Source: an uncultured Bacteroidales bacterium (GTDB taxonomy: Bacteria > Bacteroidota > Bacteroidia > Bacteroidales > Muribaculaceae). From it: 64,000 nucleotides of DNA. Location of the stretch: positions 1 through 64,000 of the forward strand of contig CAMKGM010000009.1 of NCBI GenBank assembly GCA_946412245.1. Direction: 5' to 3'. Positions within the stretch are counted from its first letter, which is position 1. Each line of letters starts with the position of its first letter. The notes below the pieces were generated by a model. It was not told the origin of the DNA, did no database searches, and was given only the letters and a program-made list of their open reading frames with translations. Both the position numbers and the translations under genes were made by a program. Below, piece by piece: positions 42,517-52,061 of the stretch.

Positions 42517-44463
42517 TTAGGAGTCAAGGTTTTTCAAAAGCCTCAACACGCGCAATATGCCGCCCACGTTGGGTGCGAAACTCACTGCACCGCGCCCGAT
42601 GAATGGTGGATTGCCGTCATAGAGTTCCGACAGCGTTCCGATGCCACCCTGTGTCATTTCGTCTTCAAAACCAATCATCATGCGCTCAACAAATGATAGT
42701 GAACCGATGCCGAAGACCTTGAAATAAGCGTGGCAATAGAACCCCATCAGCCAGGGGCGTGCCGAGCCGTTGTAGTAGGCTTGCTGGCGCTCATCTGGAT
42801 TGCCCAAATACCATGGCTTGTAGCCCCAACTCTTGGGGCTGAGAGTACGGAGTCCCTTGGGTGTGAGAAGCTCGCGAGTGACCACGTCAAGCACGCGCTT
42901 GCGTTGACGACGGTCAAGCGGCGAGTAGTCCATTCCGGCAGCTATAACCATATTGGGCCTGACGCTCAGGTCTATATATGTGCCGTTAACATAGTCATAC
43001 AAGTATCCGTAGTCACTCATAAAGGTGTCGATAAATGAGAATTTTACTTTCTCAGCTATCTCGTTCCATCGGGTCAAGTCGTTTGTAGCTTTACTGTCGT
43101 CTTGATAAAGCTCAATGAGGAATCGCAGGGCATTATACCACAGAGCATTAAACTCAACAAGGAAACCGGTGCGCGGAATCATGGGAGAACCATCGGGATG
43201 CGTTGAGTTCATCCACGACATCGGTTTCTTGGTCCCGTCAGTACTCACCAAGCCGTTGTCCTCAACGTGCAGGTTGGGATGGCGACCATCAATGATGAAG
43301 TTGAGCAAGTGCCGCATGAGTTTGCCGTAGCGTGCGCGTGCCGTATCATTGTCGGTGTCTTTTGAGTATCGTTGAATGGCCCATATGGCCCAGAGGGGAA
43401 CGTCGGGCAGGTCAATGCCTTTCAAGTGACGGTCTTCCTTGCCGGTTTGCATCCACCGTTCAAATGCGGTTGCGGCCGTATCCATAATTCGTTCAAAATC
43501 GGGGCGATGATGGTTCGAGAGCGTACACCCCGGCAGTGCGATGAACTCGTCGCGTGCCCGTATTTTAAACCATGGATAGCCGGCGAGAATGTAGTGCCCC
43601 TCGGCATTGGTGATGTAGAATTGCTTCGCACTATTCTTGAGGCAGTTGTAGAAACTGGTGCGGGGTGTGCGTAGCTTAATTTCATCATCGTGCATCTGCT
43701 GCAGTTGGGTCGTGTCAACTTCGCTGATGCCGGCCGAGAAGATAATAGTTTCGCCTTTCTTGATATCGACTTCGAAGTAACCGGGCACATAGAGGTCCTC
43801 GGTGTAGGGAATGCCTCGCTCTTGGTCCTTGATGTACTCAATGCCCTTGTACCAATGAGGGTCAAATACGAACTCGGGCTTCTTGCTCATCTGCATGTAA
43901 AGCGTGGGGTAGCCTTCGTACATGCAGGTGGCGATACCGTTTGACACTTCATGATATTCTCGACTGGCCACGTTATTTTCCACACACAAGTCGTTGGCAT
44001 TGCGGAACGCCAGGAATGGGCGGAATTGCAACGTAGTCTTGGAATGTGCGTCAACAAGGGTGTAGCTGATGAGGATACGGTTCTCATTGGTGATGAAAAT
44101 CTTTTGCCGCTTGAGAATCACACCGCCCACGCGAAAGGTGTGCGTTGGCAGTCGTTCGCAGTCATATTCGCGTATGTACTTGTGCCCGTTGGGACTGAAT
44201 ACATTGCCCTGATACTTGTGAATGCCCAGGTTAAACGGTGCACCGTGTTGAATAACGGTTTCATCAAGCGTTGACAGCAGAACATGATTGTTGTCGTCAA
44301 GTTCGGGAATGGGTATGACGAGCAATCCGTGCTGCTTGCGCGTGTTGCAACCGACTATGGTGGTACAGTTGTAAGCACCTGATTGATTGGTGCGCAGCAT
44401 TTCCTTCGGAAGTGACTGCTCAAGGTTAATCATCAGGTTTTTATCAAATTTCAGATAACTCAT
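42517..44463 (-). CDS. glycogen debranching enzyme (amylo-alpha-1,6-glucosidase, GH133)
   Basis: 648 residues. The N-terminal domain (GDE_N-like, about 1-230) has ANQSGAYNCTTIVGCNTRKQ-type sequence (LRTNQSGAYNCTTI). A C-terminal (alpha/alpha)6 catalytic domain has PDVPLWAIWAIQRY, NGLVSTDGTKKPMSWMN, RTGFLVEFNALWYNALRFL, VRPNMVIAAGMDYSPL and the closing GYKPWYLGNPDERQQAYYNG. Removes alpha-1,6 branch points of glycogen. First gene of the alpha-glucan operon, with promoter at 44527-44558. No signal peptide. Confidence 0.9.
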   Translation of the reverse strand: MSYLKFDKNLMINLEQSLPKEMLRTNQSGAYNCTTIVGCNTRKQHGLLVIPIPELDDNNHVLLSTLDETVIQHGAPFNLGIHKYQGNVFSPNGHKYIREYDCERLPTHTFRVGGVILKRQKIFITNENRILISYTLVDAHSKTTLQFRPFLAFRNANDLCVENNVASREYHEVSNGIATCMYEGYPTLYMQMSKKPEFVFDPHWYKGIEYIKDQERGIPYTEDLYVPGYFEVDIKKGETIIFSAGISEVDTTQLQQMHDDEIKLRTPRTSFYNCLKNSAKQFYITNAEGHYILAGYPWFKIRARDEFIALPGCTLSNHHRPDFERIMDTAATAFERWMQTGKEDRHLKGIDLPDVPLWAIWAIQRYSKDTDNDTARARYGKLMRHLLNFIIDGRHPNLHVEDNGLVSTDGTKKPMSWMNSTHPDGSPMIPRTGFLVEFNALWYNALRFLIELYQDDSKATNDLTRWNEIAEKVKFSFIDTFMSDYGYLYDYVNGTYIDLSVRPNMVIAAGMDYSPLDRRQRKRVLDVVTRELLTPKGLRTLSPKSWGYKPWYLGNPDERQQAYYNGSARPWLMGFYCHAYFKVFGIGSLSFVERMMIGFEDEMTQGGIGTLSELYDGNPPFIGRGAVSFAPNVGGILRVLRLLKNLDS

Positions 44464-44526
44464 TGTGAGATAATATAAACTGTGTTATGAATGTCAAATA
44501 AGAACAATTGGTTATTAGTTAGGTTA

Positions 44527-44558
44527 CGAAATTAATGAATTTTTTGTTAATTTGCAAG
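44527..44558 (-). promoter_or_regulatory. promoter of the alpha-glucan operon
   Basis: On the minus strand CTTG (44558-44555), 20-base spacer, TAATTTCG (44534-44527). Confidence 0.5.
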
Positions 44559-44561
44559 TAA

Positions 44562-44592
44562 AAATGCCACATTTTTTTGAAATGTGGCATTT
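44562..44592. terminator. terminator between the lipid kinase and the alpha-glucan operon
   Basis: AAATGCCACATTT (44562-44574) pairs with AAATGTGGCATTT (44580-44592). It is T-rich on both sides, so it can end the minus-strand kinase transcript. A second small hairpin, CGCTCT-ATG-AGAGCG, is at 44595-44609. Confidence 0.65.
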
Positions 44593-44624
44593 ATCGCTCT
44601 ATGAGAGCGTGTAGAGTGATAGCG

Positions 44625-45518
44625 TTACTTATTGTTCTCGCCCTTGGCACCCACAAAGATGCGTATGCCGCCTGAATGGCAGTTGACTTCAAGATGTGTG
44701 GGCATGGTGATGGGATCACCGTCAATGTGCATGGGCCCCGCCTTCTCGCGCACAATCTTGATATTGCGGGCGCGATAGATGCGAACATGGTGGTTTTTAT
44801 CAATGTTGCCCATGAATAGGCGCAGTCCCATAACAGGTACTGAGTAGAAACGGAATGGCGAGATGACGGTGACATCGAGCATGCCGTCTTGCATACCGGC
44901 GTGGGGCGCGATAAAGGAGTTGTTGCCATATTGCGCTGCATTGCAGCATGCCACTACAAAGGCCTTCTCCTTGACAATCTTGCCATCGAGGTCAAGCTCA
45001 ATGTTCTCACCATCGTAACTGATGTATTGCGAGAGAGCTTCTTTGACATAGGTGGTGAAGCCGCGTTTGCCGGCACAAGCAAACTTGTAAGCTACTTGTG
45101 CGTCAAATCCCAGTCCACAAGTGCACACAAACGGTTGCCCGTTGAGCGTTCCGTAGTCAAACTCCTTGACGCGGTCTTCGTTAATCACCTCAAGAGCTTT
45201 GCTGACCTTGAGCGGCAGGTTCAAGTGCCGTGCCAGGCCATTGCCGGAACCGCAGGGAACTACAGCCATGGCTGTCTGAGATCCAATTAAAGCCGATGCT
45301 ACACCGTTTACCGTCCCGTCACCGCCAATGGCGATGGCACCGTCGTAGTTCTTCTCAACCGCTTCTTGCCCGAATCGCTGTGCATCGCCGAACTCCTTAA
45401 CCCACCTGAGATCGACTTGAAAACGATTCTTGTCGATGATTTTGTCAATGAGTTCAGGCATCGAGGCCTTGTTGTCGGTACCGGACTTGGGGTTTATGAT
45501 AGCCAGTAATTGTTTCAT
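44625..45518 (-). CDS. diacylglycerol/sphingosine kinase-family lipid kinase
   Basis: 297 residues of the DAGK_cat (YegS/LCB5) family: opening LLAIINPKSGTDNK, nucleotide-binding AIAIGGDGTVNGVASAL and VVPCGSGNGLARHL, FDYGTLNGQPFVCTCGLGFD, and the C-terminal RAGPMHIDGDP-like KAGPMHIDGDPITMP. Phosphorylates a lipid such as diacylglycerol or, in Bacteroidales, possibly a sphingoid base; the substrate is inferred. Monocistronic, with -7 box TAGTTTTG at 45543-45536, divergent from the DUF308-like gene. Confidence 0.88.
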   Translation of the reverse strand: MKQLLAIINPKSGTDNKASMPELIDKIIDKNRFQVDLRWVKEFGDAQRFGQEAVEKNYDGAIAIGGDGTVNGVASALIGSQTAMAVVPCGSGNGLARHLNLPLKVSKALEVINEDRVKEFDYGTLNGQPFVCTCGLGFDAQVAYKFACAGKRGFTTYVKEALSQYISYDGENIELDLDGKIVKEKAFVVACCNAAQYGNNSFIAPHAGMQDGMLDVTVISPFRFYSVPVMGLRLFMGNIDKNHHVRIYRARNIKIVREKAGPMHIDGDPITMPTHLEVNCHSGGIRIFVGAKGENNK

Positions 45519-45535
45519 TGTGGTTAAATTTTTCG

Positions 45536-45543
45536 CAAAACTA
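45536..45543 (-). promoter_or_regulatory. -7 element of the lipid kinase gene
   Basis: TAGTTTTG on the minus strand, 18 bases before the ATG. Confidence 0.4.
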
Positions 45544-45615
45544 CAAAATTTTGATGAAATAATGGTGGTTTTTCATCAATAATCAGTAATTTCGTGAATT
45601 GAACAATTAAACTCA

Positions 45616-46275
45616 ATGGAAATGGAAACCAAAAATAATCCTGAAAAGAAAAATGCGAATTTAACGCTCATAGTGAATGTGGCGGTGCTTGTAGCAGGCC
45701 TGTGCCTGGTGTTTTTCCATGGCAATGTGAATGTTATGAAGGTAATTGTCATATTGCTGGGCATCTGCATCATCATCCCGTCGCTGGTGTATATGGGCAT
45801 GGTGCTGACTAAACGCCGTGAAGAGAACGACACGGTGCGCAACATAGGCATTGTTCCGGCGGCCGGAGGACTGTGTTTTGGCATGGTGCTGATGTTGAAG
45901 AACGAGATGTTTCTGAAAACTTTGGGTATTATTTTCGGTCTGCTAATCATTGCGCTGGGCGTGTTTCACACGGTGTATATGATTATGATGTCAAAGCGCG
46001 CCAGGGTTGAGATGTGGTATTACATTTTCCCGATACTCATGATGATTGGTGGCTTGCTTATCCTAATTGCTTTCCGCGCGCCTGAGCACGCTAAGATGGT
46101 AGTGCTTATCACGGGCTTGTCCATGATTTTGTTCTCCTTTACCACGCTGCTTGAGTATTTGGCCGACCGCAAGGCGGTGAAGACGGCTGCCAATCTCGCT
46201 AATGCCGCCAAGAGAGCTCAAAATTCGCCCAAGGTGATTGATGTGGAGTCGGCTGTGGTACCCCCTACAGAGTGA
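45616..46275 (+). CDS. DUF308/HdeD-like membrane protein
   Basis: 219 residues with six predicted helices arranged as hydrophobic pairs (ANLTLIVNVAVLVAGLCLVF, VIVILLGICIIIPSLVYMGM, GLCFGMVLMLKN, LGIIFGLLIIALGVFHTVYM, YYIFPILMMIGGLLILIAF, MVVLITGLSMILFSFTTLLE). This repeating pair pattern is typical of HdeD/DUF308 proteins. The tail of about 35 residues is charged and cytoplasmic. Function unknown; in enterobacteria HdeD is tied to acid stress. A strong terminator follows. Confidence 0.75.
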   Translation: MEMETKNNPEKKNANLTLIVNVAVLVAGLCLVFFHGNVNVMKVIVILLGICIIIPSLVYMGMVLTKRREENDTVRNIGIVPAAGGLCFGMVLMLKNEMFLKTLGIIFGLLIIALGVFHTVYMIMMSKRARVEMWYYIFPILMMIGGLLILIAFRAPEHAKMVVLITGLSMILFSFTTLLEYLADRKAVKTAANLANAAKRAQNSPKVIDVESAVVPPTE

Positions 46276-46297
46276 TTATCACGAATGAACTGAACAG

Positions 46298-46340
46298 AAG
46301 AAAGCGTGAACCCTGATTGCGGGGTTCACGCTTTCTTTGT
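46298..46340. terminator. strong bidirectional terminator
   Basis: GAAAGCGTGAACCC (46300-46313) pairs with GGGTTCACGCTTTC (46322-46335) and is followed by TTTGTT. It separates the DUF308-like gene (plus) from the BspA-like gene (minus). Confidence 0.8.
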
Positions 46341-46350
46341 TATCCCATAA

Positions 46351-46395
46351 TAGGCCTTTAAAGACTACATTTAGTCGCCTAATGACCGATTTGGG
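46351..46395 (+). repeat. dispersed intergenic repeat, copy B
   Basis: Matches 8271-8315 at 38 of 45 positions; 46373-46395 is identical to 8293-8315. It lies between the terminator and the end of the BspA-like gene. Confidence 0.7.
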
Positions 46396-46418
46396 ATTAT
46401 CTGTTCGGCTGAATGCTA

Positions 46419-49301
46419 TCAGATATTACCGAGGATGATGTTGATGAGTGCGGTGACATCGGAGACGTTTATCTGCGTGTCTTCATTGACATCGGCCACT
46501 TCCTCGTCTTTTGGGATGTTGCCCAAAATCATGTTAATCAGTGCGGTGACATCGCTCACATTTACATCGCCGTCACGGTTCACATCGCCATGCTTGAGTT
46601 CCTCGCCTTGATAGAGCTGGTCAATCTGGATGGTTGAGGCATTGTTGGCTTCTGGCACTTCCAACCAGGCTTGACCGGGCTGGTAGTACTTGTAGCTGGC
46701 GATGAGGTCAAACACGTTGGTAGTCGTGTTGAAGTTGTAGTTTGACGCATCGCCGGTAGTGGTTTCCACTCTGACGTTTTGCTGGTCGGCCCCCTTGAGC
46801 AGATTAATGCTTGGATTACTGCCGTTGGTGGCTGTGGTGAAACGATACACGGTGCCTGACTGGGCCTTGACGAGCAGGCCATTGAGGGCAGCAATCTTGC
46901 CGGTGACGCGCACGGTGGTAATCATCTGCTTGCTGGTGTTATAACCATCGGCGATATAGAACTCGGCACTGCCGGGCAGGGTCAATGGCTTGTGGCATGA
47001 GATGAGGCTCCACTCGGTCACGGGCTTGATGTAGGGGTGCATCTGTGTGTCGGCGGTAACGCCGTTGCTGGTCCAGGTGGCGAAGTTGCTCTGGCGGTAG
47101 AAGGCTGTGAGTGGCACATAGCACTTGAAGCCGCTGGCATTGTTACCATAGAACTGCCAAGCGACTGAACCGCCGGTTGGGTTGCTGATGAATAGCCCGG
47201 GCAGGCTTGCACAGTTGTAGAAAGAGCGATATCCTATGCTCTGCACCGTTGCCGGCAGCACAACTTCGGTGTTGAGTCCTGTTCCGGAGAATGCGTTGTC
47301 GCCAATGGTCTTGAGGCAGTCGCCCCAAGTGAAGCTCTTGAGGTTGCTCAAGTTATAGAACGCTTGCTCGCCAATGGTCTCCACGTGTGGCAACTCGCAC
47401 GTGGTGAGATTGCTGCAATCTTTGAATGCCTGAATAGGAATAGTCTTGACACCGTTACCGCCTCTAATCTTCTGTAATGTCACGTTGCCGTCAAAGGCAT
47501 GACGGTCGATGCTGGTGATGATGTAGGTATCTCCGTTGTAGGAATATGCCGTATAAGCCACAACCATTTCTGTTTGGTCGTAAGAAGAGGTGAGGGGATA
47601 CACAAGCTTGGCTTGACCTTTTGCAGGTTCCGACTGGACATTGGTGTCGGTATATGGCTCTGTGCTCGTCACGGTGTAGTAAAGCCCGTTTAAATATAGG
47701 TCGTAGGGGCCACCATCAACTATCGAGGCGAAGGAACTGTTCCACGTGTCATTGGCGACAAAGTTATTGCGACAGCCGCGGGGAACATATAGCTTGGCAT
47801 CACTGTTTATGTACTCAAACGTAGGGTACGGAAGGTCTAATCCTCCGGCAGTTGTGGTTCCATTCAGGATTTCAGGAATGGTATCTATATTGAAATAAAG
47901 GTACTTCAGGTTTCGCATATTCCTGAAAGCTGATTGGCTGAAATCAGTCACCGAACTTGGGATCTTGATTTTGTTGCATTTCTCCATGTCAGCAAAAGCA
48001 TAGGCTCCAATGTAAGTTATACCGTGAGGGATCTCCAATGTTGTGATGTTGGCATTGTAGCTAAAGGCATAATCGGCAATGCCTTTGGTATAGCTTCGCC
48101 AGGTCATTGATGCGTGGCTACTCGCGGCTGGGGCAATCATGAGATAACCATTGCGGGTGTCATACAGACAGTCATTATATATATCATAGTTGGTGTTCAA
48201 CGGACTTTTTGTAATAGTCGTGAGATTCTTGCAATTGCCGAATACGCCATTGCCAAGATAGGTCAAATTTGTTGGTATATAAAGTTCAGTGATTGCACAT
48301 CCCCAGAATGCTCGTGTGCTAATTTCAGAAACTGTATAGTCTGCACCGCTATGATTCACTAAATGTACCTCATCGAGTGCGCTGCAATCCTTGAAAGCAC
48401 TGCTAAGAATCAGTTTTGCGCAGGTCCATAATGTCTTCAGCGATGTGCAGTTATGAAAGCTGTAAGAACCTATAATCTCAAGATATGGAGTCTGGTCATT
48501 CATACTGCCCACGCTGGTGATTGTGCTGTTATCCTTGAAAGCATAATCAGCGATACCCTTCAAGTAGCACGAGAAGTTGCTGTTGCCGCCATATTCGCTG
48601 TTGGTGCTGTTGGCCATAGAGTTTTTCAGGTCGATACTGGTCTTTTGGTTATGAGCCCCCACAAGCATGGCAAATTTTGTGCCGGTATCTTCAACTGAGC
48701 TTGTGATGACATAATACTGGCTGTCGTTCTCAAAGTCAAAGGCATAGCGGCCATTCTCGGTTATTGAACCGTTGCTTGAGAATGCTTTCCATGTATCCTC
48801 GTACGATGATTCATAACTTGAATGGAGAACCGGATTGCGCACTATCTCAGGGAGATGTGATGTCATAAACGGAGCTCCGGTCACCGTGGGCATCTTCTTG
48901 TTGGTGGCAATGCAGAACCTCACCAGGTCGCTGCAATAGAATGATTTATCTCCAATTGATGAGATGGAGCTTGGCAGATAGACATACTTCAACTTAGAGC
49001 CATAAAAGGCATTCTGGCCAATGGTCTCCACGCCCCACGCCACTTTCAGGATAGTGGCTGTGGCGTTATTTGTGAATGCACCATTTGCAATAGTTTTCAC
49101 ACGATAGCCCACACCATTGTATTGAACGGTGCCGGGGATAAGGATGCTTGCCGAGGTGGTTTGTCCACTGGCAACTCCCATGCACGCCACTGTGCCCGAA
49201 GGCATATTGTCGGTCGAGTAGGAGTACTTACCCGATGTGAACGTGAGCGCCTGCGCACTAATCGCCGCAAGGGCTAATGTTAATAGTAATAATTTCTTCA
49301 T
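46419..49301 (-). CDS. BspA-like leucine-rich-repeat surface protein with dockerin-like C-terminus
   Basis: 960 residues. A signal peptide (MKKLLLLTLALAAISAQALT) precedes many LRR_5 (BspA) units from about 50 to 770, e.g. IANGAFTNNATATILKV, SIGDKSFYCSDLVRF, IADYAFSYNANITTLEI, YIGAYAFADMEKCNKIKI and TIGDNAFSGTGL. They end before a beta-rich region. The final 65 residues carry two dockerin type I-like loops, GDVNRDGDVNVSDVTALINM and ADVNEDTQINVSDVTALINI, a complete pair. BspA proteins mediate adhesion to host or other bacteria. The tail is probably for surface anchoring or assembly. Monocistronic. Confidence 0.88.
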   Translation of the reverse strand: MKKLLLLTLALAAISAQALTFTSGKYSYSTDNMPSGTVACMGVASGQTTSASILIPGTVQYNGVGYRVKTIANGAFTNNATATILKVAWGVETIGQNAFYGSKLKYVYLPSSISSIGDKSFYCSDLVRFCIATNKKMPTVTGAPFMTSHLPEIVRNPVLHSSYESSYEDTWKAFSSNGSITENGRYAFDFENDSQYYVITSSVEDTGTKFAMLVGAHNQKTSIDLKNSMANSTNSEYGGNSNFSCYLKGIADYAFKDNSTITSVGSMNDQTPYLEIIGSYSFHNCTSLKTLWTCAKLILSSAFKDCSALDEVHLVNHSGADYTVSEISTRAFWGCAITELYIPTNLTYLGNGVFGNCKNLTTITKSPLNTNYDIYNDCLYDTRNGYLMIAPAASSHASMTWRSYTKGIADYAFSYNANITTLEIPHGITYIGAYAFADMEKCNKIKIPSSVTDFSQSAFRNMRNLKYLYFNIDTIPEILNGTTTAGGLDLPYPTFEYINSDAKLYVPRGCRNNFVANDTWNSSFASIVDGGPYDLYLNGLYYTVTSTEPYTDTNVQSEPAKGQAKLVYPLTSSYDQTEMVVAYTAYSYNGDTYIITSIDRHAFDGNVTLQKIRGGNGVKTIPIQAFKDCSNLTTCELPHVETIGEQAFYNLSNLKSFTWGDCLKTIGDNAFSGTGLNTEVVLPATVQSIGYRSFYNCASLPGLFISNPTGGSVAWQFYGNNASGFKCYVPLTAFYRQSNFATWTSNGVTADTQMHPYIKPVTEWSLISCHKPLTLPGSAEFYIADGYNTSKQMITTVRVTGKIAALNGLLVKAQSGTVYRFTTATNGSNPSINLLKGADQQNVRVETTTGDASNYNFNTTTNVFDLIASYKYYQPGQAWLEVPEANNASTIQIDQLYQGEELKHGDVNRDGDVNVSDVTALINMILGNIPKDEEVADVNEDTQINVSDVTALINIILGNI

Positions 49302-49499
49302 AATTATTATATTTGATTGTTATAGAATTCAATAAACTTCAGCATTATAGAAGCTACTTTTTGCAAATTTATGAATTTTTTTCCAAATTTCAAAACTTAC
49401 TTAAAAAAGTAGTTGTTTCACGCCTATTGGTTATTAGGTTTAATGCAAGAAGGGGAGCAATATTGAAATATAATAATGGAGGGCGCTTTTCTGGAACAG

Positions 49500-49531
49500 T
49501 AAAAGAGCGCCCCTGCGGTTAGGGACGCTCT
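49500..49531 (-). terminator. terminator of the rplM-rpsI-rpsB-tsf group
   Basis: AGAGCG (49504-49509) pairs with CGCTCT (49526-49531), with inner CCCT/AGGG pairing; the minus-strand reading runs into TTTT. An overlapping alternative pairs GGGCGCTTTT (near 49483) with AAAAGAGCGCCC. Confidence 0.6.
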
Positions 49532-49586
49532 CTGTTATAGAGTGAGAGTATTGACTCTTAACGGATTACGTTGAGTGGGCTCTCAA

Positions 49587-50585
49587 TTAGTCGGCATTGA
49601 GGTTGACGCGCTTGAGCATGGTAGCCTGGAGGTCTTTGTTAACCTTGGCCAGATACTGAGCGACGGTCATCTTCTCGTTCGTGCCACTGTCAAACTCTTG
49701 CTCCATGAGCACGTTCTCCTGGAAGAACTTGTTCAGACGGCCGTTGGCGATGTTCTGAATCATCTGCTCGGGCATGGTAGCTTTCTTCTGCTCGGCGGTG
49801 TCGTTCATGAGCTTGAGGGCCTTGTCAATGTCTTCCTGGGTCATGTAACCCTTGCGAAGAGCCTCGTCGCGGTGTTCCTCGGTAGCGCAGTAGTAGGGGT
49901 TGAAGCCGGCTTTCTTCAAAGCGTTGTCAACGGCCTTCTGTACCTGTTCGGCTTTGGTCTTCTCGACAGCCACGCTGTACTCTTCGTCGATGGTAGCTTG
50001 AGCAATTTGGTCGCGAGTGGCCACCATGGGGTTCATGGAAGCAACCTGCATAGCGATGTTCTTGGCAACCTCCTCGTCCACGTTGTCCTGGTTGAAGGCA
50101 ACGATGGTGGCGAGTTTCTTGTTAAAGTGGTTGTAAGCAACGGTAGTGGGACCTTCGACGCAAGCGTAGTCGCCGAGTTCCATCTTCTCACCGGTGATGC
50201 CGCTGAGGGCCTTGATTTGCTCCTCGACAGTAGCTCCGTCAATAACGAGAGCCTTGACTTCGTCGGCCGACTTGGGTTTCTGTTCCATGACGGCGGCGAG
50301 GATGTTGTTAACGAGTGTGCCGAACTTCTCGTTGTTGGCAACGGGTTCGGTTTCGCACTTCACAGCGACGATGGCTGCGAAGTTGCCTTGAGCGCATGCG
50401 ATGGCGCGGCCTTCGGCTGCGTCACGGTCTTCGCGCTTGGCTGCGATAGCGAGGCCGCGCTTGCGCACGATCTCCACAGCTTTGTCCATGTTGCCTTCGG
50501 CCTCGATAAGGGCCTTCTTGCAATCTACCAGACCTGCGTTAGTGAGTTTGCGCAGTTTCTGGATGTCGGCTATAGTAACTGCCAT
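49587..50585 (-). CDS. tsf: translation elongation factor Ts
   Basis: Guanine nucleotide exchange factor for EF-Tu. The N-terminal UBA-like domain (IQKLRKLTNAGLVDCKKALI and EAEGNMDKAVEIVRKRGLAI) is followed by the core (FAAIVAVKCETEPVANNEKF, then the dimerisation segments). The 332-residue form, longer than the 283 of E. coli, is usual in Bacteroidetes and includes a long central insertion. Downstream of rpsB with a 42-base gap, the standard rpsB-tsf pairing. Confidence 0.95.
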   Translation of the reverse strand: MAVTIADIQKLRKLTNAGLVDCKKALIEAEGNMDKAVEIVRKRGLAIAAKREDRDAAEGRAIACAQGNFAAIVAVKCETEPVANNEKFGTLVNNILAAVMEQKPKSADEVKALVIDGATVEEQIKALSGITGEKMELGDYACVEGPTTVAYNHFNKKLATIVAFNQDNVDEEVAKNIAMQVASMNPMVATRDQIAQATIDEEYSVAVEKTKAEQVQKAVDNALKKAGFNPYYCATEEHRDEALRKGYMTQEDIDKALKLMNDTAEQKKATMPEQMIQNIANGRLNKFFQENVLMEQEFDSGTNEKMTVAQYLAKVNKDLQATMLKRVNLNAD

Positions 50586-50627
50586 AATATGAGTTTCTTT
50601 TTTATAGATTAATAAATTCAGTTTAAA

Positions 50628-51497
50628 TTACTCGGCTTTGGGCTCTTCTTGAGCTTCGGCTTTGGGCTCTTCCTCGGCCTGAGCGGGCTCAGCGGCTGCT
50701 TCGGCGGGAGCCTCTTCAGCGGCTTTGCGGCGCACGCGGGTACGGCGAGGTTTAGCTTCGGCGGGAGCCTCGTCGGCGAGTTCCTCGTCTTTGTTGTCGA
50801 CTTTCTCAATCTTGCGCTCCTCGATGCCTTCGTTGATGGCTTCGCAAACGGTGGTGAGAATGATGTCGATAGACTTTGAAGCGTCGTCGTTAGCGGGAAT
50901 CACGAAGTCAACGAGTTCGGGGTCGCTGTTGGTGTCGACGATACCGAACACGGGGATACCCAGACGGTTAGCCTCAGCTACAGCAATGTGCTCTTTCATG
51001 ACGTCAACCACGAACACTGCCGAGGGCAGGCGGTTGAGGTCGGCGATAGAACCGAGGTTCTTCTCGAGCTTGGCACGCTGACGGGTAACCTGCAGACGTT
51101 CACGCTTCGACATGTTGTCGAATGTGCCGTCTTTCATCATCTTGTCGATCGATGCCATCTTCTTCACAGCCTTGCGAATGGTGGGGAAGTTGGTGAGCAT
51201 ACCACCGGGCCAGCGCTCAATCACGTAGGGCATACCTACTGAAGTGGCGCGGTCGGCAACGACTTGCTTAGCCTGCTTCTTGGTGGCAACGAAAAGGACC
51301 TTCTTGCCCGACTTGGCAATGTTCTTCAGAGCTGCAGCAGCTTCTTCGAGCTTGGCCTGAGTCTTGTAGAGGTCGATGATGTGAATACCATTGCGCTCCA
51401 TGAAGATGTAAGGAGCCATGGCGGGATTCCATTTGCGTTTGAGGTGACCAAAGTGACAGGTTGCGTCGAGCAGTTGGTCAAAAGTTGGTGTTTGCAT
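50628..51497 (-). CDS. rpsB: 30S ribosomal protein S2
   Basis: S2 signatures are clear: LLDATCHFGHLKRKWNPAM, YIFMERNGIHIIDLYKTQAK, VLFVATKKQAKQVVADRA, RWPGGMLTNFPTIRK and GIVDTNSDPELVDFVIPAND. The normal S2 fold ends near residue 225. A charged Glu/Ala/Lys-rich tail of about 65 residues follows (EEAPAEAAAEPAQAEEEPKA), an extension seen in some Bacteroidetes. Upstream gap of 170 bases to rpsI contains a 16-bp AT palindrome (51635-51650). Confidence 0.95.
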   Translation of the reverse strand: MQTPTFDQLLDATCHFGHLKRKWNPAMAPYIFMERNGIHIIDLYKTQAKLEEAAAALKNIAKSGKKVLFVATKKQAKQVVADRATSVGMPYVIERWPGGMLTNFPTIRKAVKKMASIDKMMKDGTFDNMSKRERLQVTRQRAKLEKNLGSIADLNRLPSAVFVVDVMKEHIAVAEANRLGIPVFGIVDTNSDPELVDFVIPANDDASKSIDIILTTVCEAINEGIEERKIEKVDNKDEELADEAPAEAKPRRTRVRRKAAEEAPAEAAAEPAQAEEEPKAEAQEEPKAE

Positions 51498-51667
51498 TGT
51501 TTTTAATAAAATTGTTTACGTTCAACTAAATCAATCACATAGTAGCAACCTCGAGAGAAGAAGGTCTATGCGATTTGGATACTAAACTCTCTATTTGTGA
51601 CGATAGTAGAGCAAGCAGTGAGTTGATGCGACTTATTATTATATAATAATGTGTCGTAAAAGCTCGA

Positions 51668-52054
51668 TTAGCGCTTGCTGAACTGGAATCTCTTGCGAGC
51701 CTTGGGTTGACCGGGTTTCTTGCGTTCCACAGCGCGCGGGTCACGGGTCATGAAGCCTTCTTTGCGCAGAGCGCTCTTGTCTTCAGGATTGATTTTAACC
51801 AGTGCGCGGGCAATAGCCAGGCGCAGTGCCTCAGCTTGTCCTTTGTAACCGCCGCCATCGAGGTTCACCTTGATGTCGTACTTGTCGGCCACTCCCAGCG
51901 TGTTAAGCGGTTGCTTAACGATGAATTGGAGAATGGGCGAGGGGAAATAAACGTCGAGACTTCTCTTGTTGATAGTGATGTCGCCATTACCTTCAGTAAC
52001 GAAAACGCGTGCGATAGCAGCTTTACGACGACCTACTGCATTAATCTGTTCCAT
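51668..52054 (-). CDS. rpsI: 30S ribosomal protein S9
   Basis: 128 residues: opening INAVGRRKAAIARVFV, VNLDGGGYKGQAEALRLAIA, LRKEGFMTRDPRAVERKKPG and the conserved basic end ARKRFQFSKR, whose C-terminal tail reaches the P-site tRNA. Cotranscribed with rplM, whose stop is 7 bases upstream of this ATG. Confidence 0.97.
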   Translation of the reverse strand: MEQINAVGRRKAAIARVFVTEGNGDITINKRSLDVYFPSPILQFIVKQPLNTLGVADKYDIKVNLDGGGYKGQAEALRLAIARALVKINPEDKSALRKEGFMTRDPRAVERKKPGQPKARKRFQFSKR

Positions 52055-52061
52055 TCTTCAA

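Noticed and set aside
49575-50612. Long plus-strand frame opposite tsf
   Set aside because: It lies antisense to a certain elongation factor gene and has the skewed Val/Leu/Gly/His composition typical of a shadow.
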